From contig CAJKQX010000006.1 of assembly GCA_905202125.1 (NCBI GenBank), positions 1 through 53,647 on the forward strand: a stretch of DNA of 53,647 bases, in the 5' to 3' direction. A program made the translations under genes and the position numbers. The stretch is from an uncultured Prevotella sp. Lineage in GTDB: Bacteria > Bacteroidota > Bacteroidia > Bacteroidales > Bacteroidaceae. The number at the start of each line of letters is the position of its first letter. The first letter of the stretch is position 1. Positions 25,474-34,714 of this stretch are shown here, piece by piece. The notes below the pieces were generated by a model, which made no database searches, had not been told where the DNA came from, and was given only the letters and a program-made list of their open reading frames with translations.

Positions 25474-26922
25474 ATGGAAAAAGAGAAGAATGCGTTTGTC
25501 AGGGAGATAGCCGAACAGAAATATGAGTTCGGCTTCACAACCGATGTGCACACCGATATCATCGAGAAGGGACTCAATGAGGACGTCGTGCGACTCATAT
25601 CGCAGAAGAAAAACGAACCCGAATGGATGCTTCAATTCAGACTCAAGGCGTTCGAATATTGGAAAAGTCAACCACAACCTACGTGGGGACATGTGCATCT
25701 GCCCGACATAGACTATCAGGACATATCCTACTATGCCGACCCTATGGCCAGAAAAAAAGGCAACGAGAAGAAAGAGATAGACCCCGAACTGATGAAGACC
25801 TTCGACAAGTTGGGCATTCCGCTCGAGGAACGTCTCGTGCTCAGCGGCGTGGCCGTGGATGCCATCATGGACTCGGTGTCGGTCAAGACCACGTTCAAGG
25901 AGAAACTGGCGGAGAAGGGTATCATATTCTGCTCCATCGGCGAGGCCATACAGAACCATCCCGAGCTCGTACGCGAATATCTCGGGTCGGTGGTGCCCTA
26001 TCGCGATAATTTCTTTGCGGCGCTCAATAGTGCGGTGTTCAGCGACGGTTCGTTCGTGTACATCCCCAAAGGTGTGCGCTGCCCGATGGAACTGAGCTCG
26101 TATTTCCGTATCAACGCCCGCAACACCGGACAGTTTGAACGCACACTCATCATTGCCGACGATGATGCATACGTCTCCTACCTTGAGGGCTGCACCGCCC
26201 CAATGCGTGACGAGAACCAATTGCATGCCGCCATCGTCGAGATCATCGTCAAGGACAATGCCGAGGTGAAATATTCGACCGTGCAAAACTGGTATCCCGG
26301 CGACGAAAAGGGACGCGGCGGAGTGCTCAACCTCGTGACTAAGCGCGGAGATCTGCGCGGTGTCAACTCGCGGCTGTCGTGGACGCAGGTTGAGACGGGC
26401 TCTGCCATCACGTGGAAATATCCTTCCTGCGTGCTGAGAGGGGACAACTCGCAGGCCGAATTTTACAGTGTGGCCGTGACCAACAATTATCAGGAGGCCG
26501 ACACCGGCACCAAAATGATACACATAGGAAAGAACACCCGTAGCACAATCATAAGCAAAGGCATCAGCGCCGGACACAGCCAGAACTCGTATCGTGGCCT
26601 TGTCCGCGCCACGTCAGGTGCCGACAATGCCCGCAATTACAGCTCTTGCGACAGTCTGCTCCTGGGCAGTCAGTGTGGCGCCCACACCTTCCCGTATATG
26701 GACATCCACAACGATACGGCCATTGTGGAGCATGAGGCCACAACCAGCAAGATCAGTGAGGACCAACTGTTTTACTGCAATCAGCGCGGCATATCCACCG
26801 AACAGGCCATAGGTCTGATAGTCAACGGATACGCCAAAGATGTGCTCAACAAACTGCCTATGGAGTTTGCCGTTGAGGCACAAAAGCTTCTTTCGGTATC
26901 GTTGGAAGGAAGCGTGGGTTGA
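25474..26922 (+). CDS. sufB: Fe-S cluster assembly scaffold SufB
   Basis: A 482-residue SufB, the core scaffold of the SufBCD complex on which Fe-S clusters are built in the cytoplasm. Family motifs visible: GVRCPMELSSYFRIN (about 205), EGCTAPMRDENQLHAA (about 240), and the C-terminal block SSCDSLLLGSQCGAHTFPY, whose second cysteine is the conserved ligand/acceptor region. Its normal length and the sufC-sufD-sufS neighbours leave little doubt. The start follows the infB terminator by about 20 nt, so the suf operon must have its own promoter or use read-through. Confidence 0.98.
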   Translation: MEKEKNAFVREIAEQKYEFGFTTDVHTDIIEKGLNEDVVRLISQKKNEPEWMLQFRLKAFEYWKSQPQPTWGHVHLPDIDYQDISYYADPMARKKGNEKKEIDPELMKTFDKLGIPLEERLVLSGVAVDAIMDSVSVKTTFKEKLAEKGIIFCSIGEAIQNHPELVREYLGSVVPYRDNFFAALNSAVFSDGSFVYIPKGVRCPMELSSYFRINARNTGQFERTLIIADDDAYVSYLEGCTAPMRDENQLHAAIVEIIVKDNAEVKYSTVQNWYPGDEKGRGGVLNLVTKRGDLRGVNSRLSWTQVETGSAITWKYPSCVLRGDNSQAEFYSVAVTNNYQEADTGTKMIHIGKNTRSTIISKGISAGHSQNSYRGLVRATSGADNARNYSSCDSLLLGSQCGAHTFPYMDIHNDTAIVEHEATTSKISEDQLFYCNQRGISTEQAIGLIVNGYAKDVLNKLPMEFAVEAQKLLSVSLEGSVG

Positions 26923-26971
26923 TTTTTAATTTTTTAAAGCGAAGAAAAGTCATTCTGTAAATATAATTAAG

Positions 26972-27727
26972 ATGTTAGAAGTAAAGAATTTACATGCCGT
27001 CATCGCCGGCAAAGAGATATTAAAGGGTGTGAATCTTGAGATAAAGGATGGCGAGACCCACGCCATCATGGGCCCGAACGGTTCGGGCAAAAGCACGTTG
27101 AGTTCCGTTCTCGTGGGCAATCCGTTGTATGAGGTGACCGGGGGAACGGCCGTATTTAACGGTAAGGACCTCTTAGCGATGAAACCGGAGGAACGCGCCA
27201 ATGAGGGACTCTTCCTCTCGTTTCAGTATCCGGTGGAGATACCGGGCGTCTCGATGACCAACTTTCTGCGCGCCGCTATCAACGAGAAACGCAAATATCA
27301 GGGTCTGCCCGAGATGAAAACGGCCGAATTTATCAAACTGATGAACGAGAAACGTGCCATCGTCGAACTGGACAGCAAGTTCACACGCCGTTCAGTCAAC
27401 GAGGGATTCAGTGGCGGTGAGAAGAAGCGCAACGAGATATTCCAGATGGCTATGCTCGAACCGCGACTCGCCATTCTTGACGAGACCGACTCAGGACTCG
27501 ACGTCGACGCGCTCCGCATCGTGGCCGAGGGTGTCAACAAACTGAGGACACCTGAGACGAGCACCATCGTCATCACACATTACGAACGGTTGCTCGATTT
27601 AATCAAACCCGACGTGGTGCACGTGCTTTACAAGGGACGAATAGTCAAAACAGCCGGTCCCGAACTGGCCAAAGAAATCGAAGCCAAAGGATATGACTGG
27701 ATCAAGGCTGAAATCGGAGAGGAATGA
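26972..27727 (+). CDS. sufC: SufC ATPase of the SufBCD complex
   Basis: A 251-residue ABC-type ATPase that powers SufBCD conformational change. Walker A GPNGSGKST (about residues 33-41), the ABC signature FSGGEKKR (about 145), and Walker B LAILDETDSGLD (about 170) are intact, and the terminal THYERLLDLIKPD is typical of SufC rather than a transporter. It begins 49 nt after sufB, and its stop overlaps the sufD start (ATGA), so sufC and sufD are translationally coupled. Confidence 0.98.
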   Translation: MLEVKNLHAVIAGKEILKGVNLEIKDGETHAIMGPNGSGKSTLSSVLVGNPLYEVTGGTAVFNGKDLLAMKPEERANEGLFLSFQYPVEIPGVSMTNFLRAAINEKRKYQGLPEMKTAEFIKLMNEKRAIVELDSKFTRRSVNEGFSGGEKKRNEIFQMAMLEPRLAILDETDSGLDVDALRIVAEGVNKLRTPETSTIVITHYERLLDLIKPDVVHVLYKGRIVKTAGPELAKEIEAKGYDWIKAEIGEE

Positions 27728-29073
27728 TTATGGGCAGCGAGAAACAGTATATTGAACTTTATCAGTCGTGCCGGCAGATGATTTTCGATCATAGTGCCGA
27801 CGCTATGAATGCCGTGCGCGACAAGGCTTTTGAGGATCTCAAGCACAACGGATTCCCTACAAGGAAGACCGAACGCTACAAGTACACGGATATTCAGGCA
27901 CTTTTCGATCCCGACTACGGTCTCAACCTCAATCGTCTTGATATTCCCGTCGATCCGTATGAGGCTTTCCGCTGCGACGTGCCTAATCTCAGCACATCTC
28001 TTTATTTCGTTGTCAACGACGCTTTTTATAATAAGCTGTTGCCCAAAACGCAACTGCCTGAGGGCGTAATCGTTGGTTCGCTCCGTGAATTTGCTTCAAA
28101 AAAGCCCGATTTAATCGAGAAATATTACTCCCGTCTGGCTTCTACGGCCGATGATACGGTGACCGCCCTCAACACCATGCTCGCACAGGACGGACTCATT
28201 GTCTATGTGCCGCGCAACGTGGTGCTGCCGCGCACGGTGCAGGTGATAAATATCCTTCGCTCGGATGTCGATCTGATGGTCAACCGCCGTGTGCTGATCA
28301 TAGTAGAGGATGGAGCCGAGGCCAAACTCTTGTTTTGCGATCATTCGGCCGACGAACGCCGTTTCCTCTCCACACAGGTGATTGAGGCGTATGTCGGACG
28401 CAACGCTTCGCTTGAGATGTATTGCATGGAGGAAACACATATTCTTAATACCCGCGTGAGCAATGTGTATGTGGCGCAGGAGGCCGACAGCCGCCTTGTG
28501 CACAACGTCATAACCCTGCACAACGGTGTGACACGCAACTCTCTCAATCTGATGCTCAAGGATAAGGGTGCCGAATGTTTCGTCAATGGTTTCGTTATTG
28601 CCGACAAGCACCAGCACGTGGACAACAACACGCTCATCGATCATCAGTCTTCTCATTGCACAAGTCACGAACTATACAAGTATGTTCTTGACGATCAGGC
28701 CACCGGAGCCTTTGCAGGTCGTGTGCTGGTGCGTCCGGGTGCCGAGAAGACTGTTTCCGAAGAGGTGAACCAAAATATCTGTTTCACCAAAGAGGCGCGT
28801 ATGTACACCCAGCCCATGCTCGAGATTTATGCCGACGACGTGAAATGTTCGCACGGATCGACGGTGGGACAGCTCAATGATGCTGCGTTGTTCTATATGC
28901 AGCAGCGTGGCATATCGCTCAAGGAAGCCCGCATCCTTCTCGAATTTGCATTTATCGGCGAAGTCATCGATAAAATTTCCCTTCAACCGCTGCGCGACCG
29001 CTTGCATTATCTTGTAGAGAAACGATTCCGCGGCGAGCTCAATAAGTGTGAGGGTTGCAAGTTGTGCAAATGA
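27724..29073 (+). CDS. sufD: SufD subunit of the Fe-S assembly complex
   Basis: A 449-residue SufD, the partner of SufB. The beta-helix core lies about 130-370 with the motif NNTLIDHQSSHCTSHELYKYVLDDQATGAF region (about 300-335), and the block DVKCSHGSTVGQLND (about 378) is diagnostic. The start at 27724 gives the ATGA overlap with sufC; M3 at 27730 is the alternative. The extreme C-terminus carries a Cys-x2-Cys-x2-Cys cluster (CEGCKLC). Confidence 0.97.
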   Translation: MIMGSEKQYIELYQSCRQMIFDHSADAMNAVRDKAFEDLKHNGFPTRKTERYKYTDIQALFDPDYGLNLNRLDIPVDPYEAFRCDVPNLSTSLYFVVNDAFYNKLLPKTQLPEGVIVGSLREFASKKPDLIEKYYSRLASTADDTVTALNTMLAQDGLIVYVPRNVVLPRTVQVINILRSDVDLMVNRRVLIIVEDGAEAKLLFCDHSADERRFLSTQVIEAYVGRNASLEMYCMEETHILNTRVSNVYVAQEADSRLVHNVITLHNGVTRNSLNLMLKDKGAECFVNGFVIADKHQHVDNNTLIDHQSSHCTSHELYKYVLDDQATGAFAGRVLVRPGAEKTVSEEVNQNICFTKEARMYTQPMLEIYADDVKCSHGSTVGQLNDAALFYMQQRGISLKEARILLEFAFIGEVIDKISLQPLRDRLHYLVEKRFRGELNKCEGCKLCK

Positions 29074-29143
29074 TAAATGCTACAACTGCTCACAGTCAAT
29101 AAAGAATAATTAGTCAACCGTCAATATTATTATTTGTGCCGAA

Positions 29144-30361
29144 ATGAGTTACGATATCAACAAAATACGTCAGGATTTCCCGATTTTATCGAGAAAAGTG
29201 TATAACCGTCCGTTGGTCTATCTTGATAATGCCGCAACCACGCAAAAACCGCTCTGTGTGCTCGATGCCATGCGCGACGAGTATCTCAACGTGAATGCCA
29301 ATGTGCATCGTGGCGTCCACTATCTCTCTCAGCAGGCCACAGACCTTCATGAGAAAGCTCGCGAGACGGTGCGTCGATTCATCAATGCCGGTAAGACTGA
29401 GGAGGTGATTTTTACTCGAGGCACAACCGAAAGCATAAATCTCGTGGTTTCATCGTTCTGCGATGCTTACATGAAAGAGGGTGATGAGGTCATCGTCTCC
29501 ACAATGGAACACCACTCTAATATAGTACCCTGGCAATTGCAGGCGGCCCGTAAAGGTATCGCAATAAAGGTGATTCCGATGAACGATAAAGGCGAACTTG
29601 ATATCGATGAATTCGACAATTTGTTCACCGACCGCACTCGTTTCGTTAGCGTCACTCATGTGAGCAATGTCCTCGGTACGGTCAATCCTGTCAAGGAGAT
29701 TATACGCAAATCTCACGAACACGGTGTTCCTGTCCTTGTAGACGGGGCGCAGAGCACACCTCATTTCAAAGTCGATGTCCGGGATATGGATTGCGATTTC
29801 TTTGCCTTCAGCGGTCACAAAATCTACGGTCCCACCGGTATCGGAGTTCTCTATGGCAAGGAAGAATGGCTCGACCGGCTTCCTCCGTATCAGGGCGGCG
29901 GCGAGATGATAGAGAGTGTGAGTTTCGAGAAAACCGTCTTTCAGCATCTTCCGTTCAAGTTCGAGGCCGGAACGCCCGACTACGTGGCTACCCATGGTCT
30001 TGCCAAAGCTCTCGATTATGTCTCCGAAATAGGCATCGACAACATTGCCCGACACGAACGCGAACTCACCGATTACTGTATGCAACAGATGAAAAACATC
30101 GATGAAATCAGGATTTTTGGCGAATCCACCGATAAAGATGCCGTTGTTTCCTTCCTCGTAGGCCAAATTCATCATTTTGATATGGGCACTCTTCTCGACC
30201 GTCTCGGCATAGCCGTGCGCACCGGTCATCACTGCGCCCAGCCCCTTATGATTCGTCTCGGTATACAAGGCACCGTCCGTGCGTCGTTCGCCATGTACAA
30301 TACGATGGAAGAAATAGACGTTCTCGTGGATGGCATACGCCGCGTCAGCAGCATGTTTTGA
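29144..30361 (+). CDS. sufS: Cysteine desulfurase SufS
   Basis: A 405-residue PLP-dependent group II cysteine desulfurase that takes sulfur from cysteine for Fe-S assembly. The PLP lysine is K226 in SGHKIYGP; the catalytic cysteine is C364 in RTGHHCAQP, the typical SufS active-site loop. It lies 70 nt after sufD and is the last suf gene here; no sufE or sufU is visible in the window, so the sulfur acceptor must be encoded elsewhere. Confidence 0.98.
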   Translation: MSYDINKIRQDFPILSRKVYNRPLVYLDNAATTQKPLCVLDAMRDEYLNVNANVHRGVHYLSQQATDLHEKARETVRRFINAGKTEEVIFTRGTTESINLVVSSFCDAYMKEGDEVIVSTMEHHSNIVPWQLQAARKGIAIKVIPMNDKGELDIDEFDNLFTDRTRFVSVTHVSNVLGTVNPVKEIIRKSHEHGVPVLVDGAQSTPHFKVDVRDMDCDFFAFSGHKIYGPTGIGVLYGKEEWLDRLPPYQGGGEMIESVSFEKTVFQHLPFKFEAGTPDYVATHGLAKALDYVSEIGIDNIARHERELTDYCMQQMKNIDEIRIFGESTDKDAVVSFLVGQIHHFDMGTLLDRLGIAVRTGHHCAQPLMIRLGIQGTVRASFAMYNTMEEIDVLVDGIRRVSSMF

Positions 30362-30388
30362 ATTTCATCGCGATGAAATATGTTTTTT
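30362..30388 (+). terminator. Weak terminator after sufS
   Basis: ATTTCAT-cgcg-ATGAAAT immediately follows the sufS stop and is followed by ATG and six T residues. The 7-bp AT-rich stem is weak, so partial read-through into the GH92 gene is possible. Confidence 0.5.
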
Positions 30389-30432
30389 ATTCCTCTGAAA
30401 CAATACTATTACAGCTTAATACCAAAACCCAA

Positions 30433-32721
30433 ATGAGACTATTAGGAAAATTATTTTTTGCGCTTTTATTCGTTGCACCGACCCATGCAACGTTAGCATC
30501 GGCCGATAGTAAACTGGTAAAATATGTGGACACACGCATCGGAACGGGTGCCAAAAACGGCGATTTCGCCCATGGACGCGAGCCCCTCGGACAGTGCATG
30601 CCGGCTGTGCTTGTGCCTTACGGCATGAATTTCTGGACGGCCCAGACAGAGAGCAGTGAAGGCCATGGCGTATGTCCTTATTACTCGAACAAAACGCGCA
30701 TGCAGGGATTCCGCAACTCCCACTACATCGATGGCGGCAGTACGCAGGACTACGGCACGGTGACCATCATGCCGCTCTTCGGCGAACTGAAATGCCAACC
30801 GGAACAGCGCGCCAGCGATTTCTCTCACGACGATGAGACATTCTCGCCCGACTATTATGCCGTACCCCTCTTCGGCGGTGACATCAAGGCCGAGATGACA
30901 GGCACTTCGCGCACCGGTATCTTCCGATTCACATACCGCAAGGCGGGTATGGCCCATCTGGTCATCACGCCCAACAGCGACCGCGGCAAAGCCGTGATCA
31001 ACGTCGATGCGGCCAAAGGAGAGATCACGGGCTTCAACCCTGTGTATCGCATGTATCTCGGAGGAGGTCAGCCGGCCGGATTCAGCGGCCATTTCATCGT
31101 GCAGGTGCAGAATAAAATCACGCAGAGCGGCACCTATTGCGGTGACGACATCTACCCCGGCAAACAGTCGGAGGGCAACCGTAAGAATATCGGAGCATAC
31201 GTCAGTTTTCCCGTCAAGGCCGGCGAAGAGGTAATAGTGAAGGTCTCCTCATCGTTCTGCGATATCGAAGGCGCGCGCCGCAACATGCAAGCGGAGAACC
31301 CGTCGTGGAATTTCGATAAGACACGCCGACAACTCAACAAGGTATGGGAGCGTCAGTTGTCTGCCATCACCGTCGAGGGTGGAAGCCGGGACGAGCTCAC
31401 CAAATTCTATTCCGCGCTTTATCGCGCTGCGTTCTGTCCCCATGCGTTCAACGATGTGGACGGTCGCTACCCCTCGTTCGCCGGAGGCAAGTCCATCGAG
31501 CATACCGACGGCACTTATTATGACGATTACAGCCTTTGGGATACGTTCCGTGCCCTGCATCCGCTCATCACCCTGCTTTATCCCCGACTCTCCGGAGACA
31601 TGATGCAGTCGTTTGTCAACAAGTACGAACAAAGCGGATGGCTGCCCATGTTCTCGGCCTGGAACAGTTACACACAGGAGATGATCGGCGATCACGCCGC
31701 ATCGCTCATAGCCGAAGCATATAATAAAGGTGTGCGCAATTTTGATGTGGACAAAGCCTACGAGGCACTGATAAAGATGGCTTTCGAGACCCCGTCCGAC
31801 TACAAGGATTATGCCGACGGCAAAGGCCGCCGTGCTCTCCAGTCGTATATGAAATATGGATACATCCCGCTGGAGGATCCCGTGAAGGAGGCCTACCACA
31901 GCAAGGAACAGACCTCGCGCACCCTTGAGTATTGCTATGACGACTATTGTGTGGCAACGCTCGCGCGGGCTTTAGGACATCAGGATATGGCAGCCAAGCT
32001 ATTCGAACGCTCGCGCAACTATCGCAATGTGTTCGATCCGCGCACCGGATATGTCAATGGCCGCCACGAGGATGGGCGTTTCGCCGACGGCAAACGGCCC
32101 GACCGTGGCCACTCGTTCATCACGCAGGGCACACCGTGTCAATACAGTTGGTACGTGCCCCACGACGTCTATGGCATGATGAAGTGTATGGGAGGACGTG
32201 AGGAGTATGTCTTGAAACTTGATTCCATGTTCACTCACAACCGTATGTGGCACGGCAACGAGCCCGGACATCAGATAAGTTTCATGTACAACTACGCCGG
32301 CCAGCCCTGGAAGACGCAGCGCGAGGTGCGCAACATCATGGAGACGGAGTATCATCTCGGGGCCGATGGATTCTCGGGCAACGACGATTCGGGGCAGATG
32401 TCGGCCTGGTATGTCTTTGCAGCCGTGGGCTTTTATCCCGTGTGTCCGGCCGGAGGATATTACAACATAGCCAGTCCGTCGTTCGGGAAAGCAACGATAA
32501 AGATTGCCGGTGGCAAGTCTTTCACCATCGTTGCCCGCAATGCGTCGAAGGAGAATATTTATGTCCAAAGTGCCACTCTTAACGGCCGACCCTACAACCG
32601 CAACTATATTACCCACGCCGACATAGCCGCCGGCGGTCGCATGGAGTTCGTGATGGGCAGCCGGCCCAACACGGAGTGGGGCAGCGCGGCGGACTGCTGT
32701 CCGCCGCCGGCAGATTTCTGA
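30433..32721 (+). CDS. GH92 family exo-alpha-mannosidase
   Basis: A 762-residue GH92 glycoside hydrolase; the family consists of calcium-dependent exo-alpha-mannosidases that trim alpha-mannosides of N-glycans or yeast mannan. I start it at 30433 (MRLLGKLFF) because a signal peptide begins there; an upstream Met at 30358 would add 25 poor residues and overlap sufS. The N-terminal beta-sandwich spans about 27-270, and the (alpha/alpha)6 barrel about 300-745. Motifs typical of the family: VDTRIGTG near the N-terminus, NEPGHQ (E610) and GNDDSGQMSAW (D651, D652). It has no Sus partner genes beside it. The linkage it cuts cannot be read from the sequence. Confidence 0.93.
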   Translation: MRLLGKLFFALLFVAPTHATLASADSKLVKYVDTRIGTGAKNGDFAHGREPLGQCMPAVLVPYGMNFWTAQTESSEGHGVCPYYSNKTRMQGFRNSHYIDGGSTQDYGTVTIMPLFGELKCQPEQRASDFSHDDETFSPDYYAVPLFGGDIKAEMTGTSRTGIFRFTYRKAGMAHLVITPNSDRGKAVINVDAAKGEITGFNPVYRMYLGGGQPAGFSGHFIVQVQNKITQSGTYCGDDIYPGKQSEGNRKNIGAYVSFPVKAGEEVIVKVSSSFCDIEGARRNMQAENPSWNFDKTRRQLNKVWERQLSAITVEGGSRDELTKFYSALYRAAFCPHAFNDVDGRYPSFAGGKSIEHTDGTYYDDYSLWDTFRALHPLITLLYPRLSGDMMQSFVNKYEQSGWLPMFSAWNSYTQEMIGDHAASLIAEAYNKGVRNFDVDKAYEALIKMAFETPSDYKDYADGKGRRALQSYMKYGYIPLEDPVKEAYHSKEQTSRTLEYCYDDYCVATLARALGHQDMAAKLFERSRNYRNVFDPRTGYVNGRHEDGRFADGKRPDRGHSFITQGTPCQYSWYVPHDVYGMMKCMGGREEYVLKLDSMFTHNRMWHGNEPGHQISFMYNYAGQPWKTQREVRNIMETEYHLGADGFSGNDDSGQMSAWYVFAAVGFYPVCPAGGYYNIASPSFGKATIKIAGGKSFTIVARNASKENIYVQSATLNGRPYNRNYITHADIAAGGRMEFVMGSRPNTEWGSAADCCPPPADF

Positions 32722-32759
32722 CAGCATGTGTATGTCCTGCCTGTTGGGGTCGCACACTT

Positions 32760-33029
32760 TCAGTTGCGACACGCCCGCAGGGCATACACAAACCACCCAC
32801 AACATATCAGGCGCACACCGATGGGTCCGTCCGTAGGAAATACGGCCATTACGAAAGCCATCTGTACATTGAGCAGTTGCCACATCTGTCGGTAACTCAC
32901 CTCGCGCTCGAGCACCGCCGAGTAATACTGGCGCAGTTTCTCAAACGGCATTTTTATTGTTTCCGCTACCGATACGAAGATATTTGTCCATGATGATTTG
33001 CTCTGCCGGAGAGTGATGTTCTTTTCCAT
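32760..33029 (-). CDS. Small conserved-looking membrane-associated protein, unknown function
   Basis: An 89-residue protein I cannot name. The first half is polar with TIKMPFEKLRQYYSAVLERE, and the second half is hydrophobic with one or two possible membrane segments (about 52-85, including Cys-Cys-Gly-Trp). It resembles short Bacteroidales proteins I remember that begin MEKNITLRQSK (unverified). The gene is divergent from rnhB with its own -7 box at 33066-33073, and it ends 38 bp from the GH92 stop codon, convergent. The ORF lacks the mirror shadow typical of chance frames, which supports it. Confidence 0.65.
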   Translation of the reverse strand: MEKNITLRQSKSSWTNIFVSVAETIKMPFEKLRQYYSAVLEREVSYRQMWQLLNVQMAFVMAVFPTDGPIGVRLICCGWFVYALRACRN

Positions 33030-33065
33030 ATTCGTCGATTTTTAGTTGTTCAATGTTTTACGCTG

Positions 33066-33073
33066 CAAACTTA
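33066..33073 (-). promoter_or_regulatory. -7 box of the 89-residue gene
   Basis: TAAGTTTG on the minus strand matches TAnnTTTG and lies 37 nt before the start codon at 33029. No clear -33 partner. Confidence 0.5.
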
Positions 33074-33129
33074 CCTGTATATTTGGAAATATTTTTTCCA
33101 TAAAAATTTTTCGTGGTTAAATAAAGTTA

Positions 33130-33137
33130 TATCTTTG
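33130..33137 (+). promoter_or_regulatory. -7 box of rnhB
   Basis: TATCTTTG matches TAnnTTTG and lies 29 nt before the rnhB start codon. A T-run (33107-33111) sits where TTTG would be expected. A second -7-like TATATTTG occurs at 33078-33085. Confidence 0.6.
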
Positions 33138-33166
33138 CATCATCTAAACACAACAACTCGAAAACG

Positions 33167-33775
33167 ATGCTCAAACCACATTATTTTGACAATAAGATAG
33201 AGGCCGGATGTGACGAGGCCGGTCGCGGATGTCTGGCGGGGAGTGTATATGCCGCCGCCGTGATATTGCCGGCCGGTTATGACAATCCCGGCCTGAACGA
33301 CTCCAAGCAACTCACTGAAAAGAAACGTTACGCCCTGCGCGACGTGATCATGCGCGATGCAGTGGCATGGGCCGTAGGTGTGGTCACTCCCGAAGAGATT
33401 GACACCATCAATATCCTCAAAGCCAGTTTTCTGGCCATGCACCGTGCGCTCGACGCTCTCAAGACCCGGCCCGAAGCAATCATTGTCGATGGCAATCGTT
33501 TCGTACCCTACGCCGACCTGCCCTACGCCACCATCGTCAAGGGTGACGGCAAGTATCAGTCCATCGCGGCGGCCAGCATTCTGGCCAAGACCTTTCGTGA
33601 CGACTACATGATGGAGCTCTCCCGCGAGTATCCTTACTACGACTGGCAGAGCAACAAGGGCTATCCCACGCGCAAACATCGCGAAGGCATACGTCTGCAC
33701 GGACCTTCGCCCTACCATCGCATGAGCTACAATCTGTTGGGAACGGGTGAACTCAGTCTTGAGTTTGAGGATTGA
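33167..33775 (+). CDS. rnhB: Ribonuclease HII
   Basis: A 202-residue RNase HII that removes RNA from RNA-DNA hybrids and single ribonucleotides. The catalytic carboxylates are visible: D16 and E17 in CDEAGRG, D108 in IVDGNRF, and D145/D146 in FRDDYM after the conserved KYQSIAAASILAKT block. Length is normal. A WYL-type regulator gene follows 27 nt later on the same strand. Confidence 0.97.
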   Translation: MLKPHYFDNKIEAGCDEAGRGCLAGSVYAAAVILPAGYDNPGLNDSKQLTEKKRYALRDVIMRDAVAWAVGVVTPEEIDTINILKASFLAMHRALDALKTRPEAIIVDGNRFVPYADLPYATIVKGDGKYQSIAAASILAKTFRDDYMMELSREYPYYDWQSNKGYPTRKHREGIRLHGPSPYHRMSYNLLGTGELSLEFED

Positions 33776-33802
33776 TTGTTTTTCAAAAAGATATTTAGGA
33801 CA

Positions 33803-34702
33803 ATGAATAAATACGGTCGCGAACTGGAACTCATACTTATGTTGACATCCAACAGCAACTATACCGCCGCGCAGATGGCCGATAAGCTCGGTATCTCACG
33901 GCGCAATCTCTACAATTATCTCGACTATCTGCGCGAGTGCGGCTTTACACTCGTCAAGTCGGGTACGCGCTATTACCTCGACCGCAACGCCTCTTTCTTC
34001 CGCCGTTTGCACGAGAATATCTCCATCACGGCTGACGAGGCGGAATACATGTTGCGCATTCTCGCCGCCGCAAACGGCAACGACACTCTGGCGGCCACGC
34101 TCCGCTCAAAGCTCACCCGACAGTTCGGACTGCCCGACATATCCAATCCTGAGATACGCAAGCAGTACAATCGCAATGTGGCGGTGCTCAAGGATGCCAT
34201 CGCCGCAAGGATGATGGTGAAGCTGTGCGGCTATTCGTCGTCCCACAGTGCCACCGTCTCCGACCGCATCGTCGAACCTTTCCTCTTCATGAACGAGTCG
34301 CGCGACGTGCGGTGTCACGAGATTTCCACACATCAGAACAAGACATTCAAGATAGCGCGCATGTCGTCCGTCGAGATGCTCGATGTACCCTGGATAGCCG
34401 AGAAAGAGCACAAGCAGGCCTACACCGACCTCTTCATGTTCAGCGGCGAGACCCGCCACACCGTCACCATGCTCCTCGGCCGGCGCTCGCACAATCTGCT
34501 TGTCGAGGAGTATCCTGCAGCCGCCGACTGTATCAGGCCGGAGGACGGACGTTGGCTGTTCACGACCGATGTGGTGTCTTTTCTCGGTGTGGGGCGTTTT
34601 GTGCTCGGATTGTACGATGATATCAGAATTCTCGGCGATGAGGAGTTTCTTTCCTATATCCGTGCTAAGATTGATTCCATGGGCCGTCAGCAGTCGGAGT
34701 AG
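33803..34702 (+). CDS. HTH_11/WYL-type transcriptional regulator
   Basis: A 299-residue regulator started at 33803 (MNKYGREL), where the winged helix-turn-helix begins (about 8-62; TAAQMADKLGISRRNLYNYLDYL). The middle (about 130-220) is WYL-like in layout (region VEPFLFMNESRDVRCHEI, preceding an FKIARMSS strand) although the W-Y-L triplet itself is not clear. The C-terminal part (about 215-299) resembles the WYL C-extension. Such proteins bind DNA and a nucleic-acid or small ligand; the targets are unknown. It follows rnhB closely and converges with the esterase-like gene, 12 bp apart. Confidence 0.75.
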   Translation: MNKYGRELELILMLTSNSNYTAAQMADKLGISRRNLYNYLDYLRECGFTLVKSGTRYYLDRNASFFRRLHENISITADEAEYMLRILAAANGNDTLAATLRSKLTRQFGLPDISNPEIRKQYNRNVAVLKDAIAARMMVKLCGYSSSHSATVSDRIVEPFLFMNESRDVRCHEISTHQNKTFKIARMSSVEMLDVPWIAEKEHKQAYTDLFMFSGETRHTVTMLLGRRSHNLLVEEYPAAADCIRPEDGRWLFTTDVVSFLGVGRFVLGLYDDIRILGDEEFLSYIRAKIDSMGRQQSE

Positions 34703-34714
34703 CGGTGTGAACGG

